A DNA stretch of 33,422 bases from CAG-698 sp964385755. GTDB taxonomy: Bacteria > Bacillota_I > Bacilli_A > ML615J-28 > CAG-698. The DNA lies in assembly GCA_964385755.1 (NCBI GenBank), contig CAYLPZ010000019.1:1-33422 (forward strand), read 5' to 3'. The notes under the pieces were generated by a model. The model was not told where the DNA came from, did no database searches, and saw nothing but the letters and a program-made list of their open reading frames with translations. Both the position numbers and the translations under genes were made by a program. Each line of letters starts with the position of its first letter. Within the stretch, counting starts at the first letter, position 1. Of this stretch, positions 31,201 to 33,422 are shown in pieces.

Positions 31201-33422
31201 ATATAAAGTAACATTTTCAGTTGGAATATATTTTCCATTTTCATCAACTACAACTTTATTTGTGCATTCATTATCTAAATACCAGCCAACTAAAATCATT
31301 GTATCACTTGTTAATTTCTTTAAATCGATTGCAATCATCTTATTAACTGTGATTTCCTCAGTATCATTACCATTAACATATGTAATTGTTAACATTACTT
31401 TTTCACATGTAAATGTTTTGTTTTCTTTATCTACTGTAAATTCAAAGTATGTATCTTCGCCAGCAACATTTATAATCATTGACATTGTTTGCAAATCATA
31501 TTTTCCTGCTTCGTTTATTGTACCAGAAAGTTTAGCATTTCCAGCACCATCAAGAATTAATATATCTTCACCGTTTTCATATGTTCCTTGATAACCATCA
31601 GCTGTAGTTAATACACTATCTTTAAATACAAATGAAGCAATGATTTCACCTTTTACAACATCTGCATTTTCAGCTTGATAGAATTCATTTGCTTTTACTG
31701 TTTCACCTGCAAATGATTTGAACTCAACACCAAATGTAACAACTTCATTATAAATGAAGATTCCATTTACTTTATCATTATTTTCATAACTAATAACCAT
31801 ACCTACATTTTTACCATCGTTCCATGAAGAAGCTTTAGCATTCTTAAGTGCTCCGATTGTATAGTAAGTAAAGTCATAGAATTCATCTTTCCAATCGCCT
31901 TTATCTTTATCCCAGTCTGTTGCGTAAACTAAATCATCATAATCAACATTAAGTTGTTTCTTAACACCAGTATCAGTAAATGGTGTATAAACTAATGAAT
32001 ATTCAAATGAATCACTAAATGGACGAATGATGATTCCTGTTTCAAAATCAACATAAGCAGGATATTCTGTATATTTGCTTGAAGTAGTCTTATATTCAGT
32101 TACTTGAATTTCTTCACCGTATGTTAAACTTTCTTCATCTTGATCAATAACTATAACAACAGTTTCAATTACGATTCCACCTTGTTCTCTTACTGTTTCA
32201 GCTTCATCAGCAGTAATCTTAACATAATCATAAATCTTAATAGAAATTAATCCAGTTTCTGCGTTAACCATTGAAATTTTAGTAATACCACGGAATGGAT
32301 AAGCTGTTCCTACACCGACACCATTTTCATCAATATGAACAGTTGATGTATTCCAACTAGTTATCATATTAACTTGTTTATTTGCAGACTCTGAATCAAA
32401 TGCAACTGCATAATAATCTACATTATCGTATGGAGCAACAAGTTTATCTAAACCTTTTGTTACAACTGTTCCATAAACTGATGTAAAGATATATGTTCCA
32501 GCATTATTATAATCTGGTAAAATTTCTTGTTTTTCCCAAACTGTTTCATCAGTTAATACAGCAATTTCATCAGCTCCACATTCATAAGAACAAATTGAGC
32601 AATAATAATGTTCTGTATAACCTACTTCGGTTAATGTAGGATATATTAACTCTGCATCTTGAACTAATGTATGAATATGATCAAGTTTAACAATAGGGCT
32701 TGATACAGCTTTAGCTTCTTTAGCTTCTTTAATGAATTTTGCGTAAACGATAACTAAATCACCAAGTTCAATTGCTTTTACATTTTCATTTGCAAATGTT
32801 GCATCTACAACTGTTAGTGTACTCTTATTTTCGCCTAAGTTTGAAATTACAAGTTTATTACCATCAATAAATGTTACAAATCCTTTAACATATCCAGCGT
32901 TCTTAGTTACATATCCTAAATCTAATTTATTAATTTCTTTAACTTGTTCTTCAACTGTAAGTGGTTTTTCTTCTGTACCATATTTAATTTCAAATGCAGG
33001 ATAAACAACACTTTCTAATTCTTTTGTTCCCTCAGAATCTGAGAAATTCTTTCCACAAACTTCACAATGATAGTGAGAAATTACACCATCAACAGAGAAT
33101 GTTGGGAAAGTTGTAGGAACAAATGTTAATGTATGAGATGCTTTTTCTAAAACTACATCAGTAACTTCGACTGTTCCATTAGCATCACTATATTTCTTAT
33201 GACAACCATTACATGTATAATATTCGATGTTTCCTTCTTTTTCACATGTAGGTTCAACACGTTCAACTTTTGTTAATGTATGAGTAACTTTTGGAAGTAC
33301 AACATCTGTAACTTCTACTGTTCCTTGTGCATCACTAAACTTCTTATTACATACTGAGCATACATAGTATTCGATGTTTCCATCTTTTTCACATGTTGCC
33401 TCAACTCTTTCAACTTTTGTTA
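25210..33422 (-). CDS. Giant modular repeat surface protein (partial, 5' end outside window)
   Basis: At least 2736 residues; the frame is open past an internal ATG at 32367 to the window edge, so start and signal peptide are not seen. From the N-terminal side: tandem 49-residue CxxC repeats; an OB-like domain (about 32716-32950) with GYVKGFVTFIDGNKLVI; a fourth CxxC unit; then composite repeats built of a YPFxG lead module, a WDGGK module, a 65-residue GTY module and, usually, two InlB-type B-repeats (GWYLDNE...YAKW). The C-terminal 560 residues are about five beta-sandwich domains like bacterial pre-peptidase C-terminal (PPC) domains. It stops without an LPxTG motif, membrane helix or basic tail. 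Likely a secreted or otherwise anchored adhesin-type protein; no enzyme domain seen. Confidence 0.9.
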   Translation of the reverse strand, partial: TKVERVEATCEKDGNIEYYVCSVCNKKFSDAQGTVEVTDVVLPKVTHTLTKVERVEPTCEKEGNIEYYTCNGCHKKYSDANGTVEVTDVVLEKASHTLTFVPTTFPTFSVDGVISHYHCEVCGKNFSDSEGTKELESVVYPAFEIKYGTEEKPLTVEEQVKEINKLDLGYVTKNAGYVKGFVTFIDGNKLVISNLGENKSTLTVVDATFANENVKAIELGDLVIVYAKFIKEAKEAKAVSSPIVKLDHIHTLVQDAELIYPTLTEVGYTEHYYCSICSYECGADEIAVLTDETVWEKQEILPDYNNAGTYIFTSVYGTVVTKGLDKLVAPYDNVDYYAVAFDSESANKQVNMITSWNTSTVHIDENGVGVGTAYPFRGITKISMVNAETGLISIKIYDYVKITADEAETVREQGGIVIETVVIVIDQDEESLTYGEEIQVTEYKTTSSKYTEYPAYVDFETGIIIRPFSDSFEYSLVYTPFTDTGVKKQLNVDYDDLVYATDWDKDKGDWKDEFYDFTYYTIGALKNAKASSWNDGKNVGMVISYENNDKVNGIFIYNEVVTFGVEFKSFAGETVKANEFYQAENADVVKGEIIASFVFKDSVLTTADGYQGTYENGEDILILDGAGNAKLSGTINEAGKYDLQTMSMIINVAGEDTYFEFTVDKENKTFTCEKVMLTITYVNGNDTEEITVNKMIAIDLKKLTSDTMILVGWYLDNECTNKVVVDENGKYIPTENVTLYAKWANKVGIVIKDVIGGNVSSESETLYYVPGQKVGELLPDYSTDLTKWAYFAGWYVEESCSDESMVSDLDYEITEEDTGTVLFAKWIKLPVYYGNYYGVNTDGKNNIRSANVSLAIDKDGNVTGKFSGKVTAYNEETKVLTVTGSSVLYLWWNEEADILVTSYYGSKQLEIGDDTYTFVRDPQSTTKPIVGNVGIGYYKGQNNISYHTRIITVETKQGNKQVLFLDNVLYNVSSVEDAFGNAVELTDVYNKNSLVVKDLEGNIVLAIGTKSPTFATNKCVIEPLDAYYGTYTSESYTLILNGVGGALLNNVKATYAQNGEGFDVYTVDSEGNNLEYYYVTLSGNTCVVTKPMCEVTFVSSYQTPQAVTKNYNISFDLPKLTNTTDYVFRGWFLSNTFEGEAITSFAPTTESVSIYAKWLEKATLTIVYADGTTENTTVEYGVGETITLEKPVFAKHKFVKWVDESDQEVTSGSVISGDLTVTAVWEEAPIYNQKYYFMFVNGTNTNGGVSSLDDRIPIIDVDPDGFAANPSTYPFYGYDIQIADYDKTTGYITFTMTKGETVEVHKGYVDSTTGVIIVNKAAGLDSEMKEVWFLQQYQNSSSAKANVSSSYWDGGKVRVLSYTYGDVKVNAFINNGVVTFGVKFVDATSQQIAGNNVFGSPSAAILDKDNNEIALYGFDGTTMVAPSAERGTYENGAYTITLDGISTIKVSDASLGLQGATGTYTIDGTLVKAYVQNGYYEFTISGETYTPVKPMVNVTVDLDGGEGVEATISLNKNILVTLPVPTKEGYVFRGYFVGESTEAVYELTPTQDVTIKANWVEKVTLTVIYNTVDGVEFKADENYFYGKGETVKFDYPTNVINGYAITGWTCNGASYTFGTITENMTIEAVLAEASIYYGTYSGAEVWGGSVGTTAYVTNGKTLSVGVDGKVISGCVSKGLTFEYSESKGMNVVGGHTVAFDETNGVIAISYSPSATDLTNDVYVLIRNANNAQTSKTDGCAWDGGKTRLLAFTTADGSVINVFVYKNKVYGNVTFTSTDGEVTVANAYQKSQLSVYDSTGKEIVNLVKSSEGGAFEKAPVFAGKTYYSAYLAYGTYATRGSSVSGTYTGTLSFDANNTGTYTGTNTSGIINSNITSYQIQNYDATTGSFILKYTYNETEYYVKGFVDDVTGLVILPYVSNPTYGFQTVEEAQEGVINKFLLLSPFESETMSTSQIKFSIFDNQGTDLIDYTTKAGQLYSIFVNKGSSVYFGVSFKDNQENVVSAYNSYNSFEVKIYNRDNKLVTSYGYDGSKMNEADLAYPVGTYTCDENTLVIGAYGQAILNGTAVKCTKEVGEGVSCAIYDDAKTFYYNVVVNDNGTYTYYSPTVVVSFVVPEGVDALENQEVNANVKYTLTVPTREGYEFIGFYKDAQYTQELNTNEPLSANTTVYARYVSDTGLSKENAVVIEYQNNGYQSPLFETFKTKHEFFTVFTPEVTAKYYITFNTDDIQDFKYVASSKRYSSSAKFKVTTSDGQVVVSATNGTKEVLLTAGTAYYISFDLLSYSYSSDIGYGKFVFSICDYPQDEASEAIEFTKNQIVTIAPGTYHSKAEKLVYKFTALATDTLAIKVTGTGWNSLCVYKNAELTQTATGLNNKNTSANSSSVFSFECEENTTYYFVFSTNWTQSECETCQIVFVVEDFPQGYTTSNPLEYTLGTKVTTDFTKGGTMYYQAAVTGGTYLFAVTNTSGTTRVATILDSTGATVKQISSSSDKEEYIELASGTYTIKLYNSSSYYTTNFDVLLKLVGTGEYWTTAESLTLQAQTDIQLLEKGYYYTFTTGAEKLWYFFALDNGSVTIYTASKTKLGNTAIQLEAETNYYLVATGSGQATMEVSTLVEYADGKTFDGAFTYNEETMNLPVSPNGNYEFYFKFTVEESGTYRFYTQASSLDSKGYLYETAGGSQIKYNDDDSSKATLTGHRYNFYFEYSLEAGKTYYLRVTYSISNSYSPATIKLMIEKLS
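25213..26895 (-). repeat. C-terminal array of about five PPC-like beta domains
   Basis: Successive units of 90-125 residues begin near 26895, 26523, 26169, 25851 and 25581. Each has an acidic opening with an aromatic F/Y-x-F strand and an EE/AGTxYYxxF-type strand (LTAGTAYYISFDL, ENTTYYFVFS, EAETNYYLVAT, EAGKTYYLRVTY). Linkers CDYPQD and VEDFPQG join the first three. PPC-like fold is inferred from this pattern. Confidence 0.65.
26905..27105 (-). repeat. InlB-type B-repeat (single copy)
   Basis: One Listeria-Bacteroides repeat: strand, PTREGYEFIGFYKDAQY and the closing TTVYARY. Unlike the others it is unpaired and stands between the last GTY module and the PPC-like array. Confidence 0.75.
27103..27297 (-). 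repeat. GTY module copy 4
   Basis: 65 residues starting GTYTCDENTLVIGAYGQAIL and ending NGTYTYYSPTV. Keeps the GTY start, the small-residue G-x-A turn and the final Y-x-x-x-x-P-x-V that leads into a B-repeat. Confidence 0.65.
28534..28938 (-). repeat. InlB-type B-repeat pair 3
   Basis: Two tandem units (28744-28938 and 28534-28734): PTKEGYVFRGYFVGES closing TIKANW, and a diverged unit with INGYAITGWTCNG closing TIEAV. Confidence 0.75.
28936..29130 (-). repeat. GTY module copy 3
   Basis: 65 residues starting GTYENGAYTITLDGISTIKV and ending EFTISGETYTPVKPM. It is the clearest copy and shows the likely consensus. Confidence 0.7.
29746..30147 (-). repeat. InlB-type B-repeat pair 2
   Basis: Two tandem units (29947-30147 and 29746-29937): DYVFRGWFLSNTFEG closing SIYAKW, and HKFVKWVDESDQ closing TVTAVW. 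Confidence 0.8.
30145..30336 (-). repeat. GTY module copy 2
   Basis: 64 residues starting GTYTSESYTLILNGVGGALL and ending TLSGNTCVVTKPM. Confidence 0.7.
30943..31398 (-). repeat. InlB-type B-repeat pair 1
   Basis: Two tandem units (31192-31398 and 30943-31188): ILVGWYLDNECTNK closing TLYAKW, and YFAGWYVEESCSD closing VLFAKW. Confidence 0.8.
31393..31587 (-). repeat. GTY module copy 1
   Basis: 65 residues starting GTYENGEDILILDGAGNAKL and ending KENKTFTCEKVM. Confidence 0.7.
32970..33422 (-). repeat. Tandem 49-residue (147-bp) CxxC repeats
   Basis: Two near-identical units (from the window end to about 33276, then to about 33129) with TKVERVExTCEKxGNIEYY, a CSVC or CNGC pair and FSDAxGTVEVTDVVL. 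A third, diverged unit has CEVC. A fourth unit with CSIC lies beyond the OB-like domain near 32595. The array continues out of the window. Such Cys-pair modules are frequent in Firmicute surface proteins. Confidence 0.8.

Noticed and set aside
31166..31591. 141-codon plus-strand frame inside the giant gene
   Set aside because: It is the antisense shadow of the repeat-coding sequence, with no ribosome site and no recognisable domain.
32367..32369. Start codon for the giant protein at 32367
   Set aside because: The frame is open without a stop for 351 more codons up to the window edge and carries clear repeat and OB-like domains, so the ATG is internal.
25210..33422. CRISPR or DNA-level satellite in the repetitive region
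   Set aside because: The repeats are protein-level modules in one continuous frame with divergent DNA; no short identical repeat/spacer pattern exists.
1..33422. TGA-as-Trp genetic code of mollicutes
   Set aside because: All conserved genes end normally with standard stops, Trp is coded by TGG, and the tRNA-Trp anticodon is CCA only.

Overview
The window is AT-rich, standard-code bacterial DNA. Gene content points to a low-GC Firmicute (Bacilli/Erysipelotrichia-like, perhaps a gut lineage). The signs are an EpsC-type serine acetyltransferase, PlsX with DegV, EF-P, CIRCE-controlled Hsp20, heterodimeric ABC exporters, DUF1846 and DUF4349 proteins, and a giant InlB-type B-repeat surface protein. 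Genes read through with TGA as stop, and the tRNA-Trp is CCA, so there is no mycoplasma recoding. The species cannot be fixed from sequence alone.

Region by region: 1-310 holds a decayed chimera of an AAA ATPase and a GNAT acetyltransferase. 461-3612 holds a DedA-type membrane protein, cysE, an ASCH-domain protein and a DMT transporter. 3613-5920 is an eroded stretch with two orphan C-terminal fragments, then a visibly GC-richer insert made of an HxlR regulator, a divergent flavodoxin-like reductase and a startless LysM endolysin tail. 6004-6260 is a tRNA-Trp/tRNA-His operon. 6298-9539 pairs degV plus a GNAT-type gene with divergent plsX (phospholipid acyl supply). 9620-14078 holds DUF1846, a DUF4349 lipoprotein, a YnbB-like PLP lyase and an SDR. 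14112-15344 holds efp and a double-CIRCE hsp20. 15382-17600 is an accessory pocket: a class II-like Fic gene behind four regularly spaced operator-like motifs, a truncated GIY-YIG/T5orf172 gene, a short pyrophosphatase-like gene, and frameshifted remnants of a second Fic C-terminus and of a serine resolvase. 17645-17930 holds tRNA-Thr and tRNA-Arg. 17947-22346 is a three-gene operon: a CBS protein with a HEPN-like N-terminus, then the two halves of an asymmetric ABC exporter. 22403-24937 holds a YlbJ-like membrane protein, rsmD, a degenerate HNH-like protein and a membrane-anchored unknown. 25210 to the window end is one open reading frame of at least 2736 residues on the minus strand.

The strongest candidate for something undescribed is this giant protein. 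It carries a composite repeat of about 400 residues: a lead beta module, a WDGGK-type module, a 65-residue GTY module, then usually a pair of B-repeats. The repeat is bracketed by CxxC repeats and an OB-like domain at the N-terminal side and by about five PPC-like beta domains at the C-terminus, with no sortase motif. Secondary candidates are the Fic operator array and the HEPN/CBS/ABC operon.
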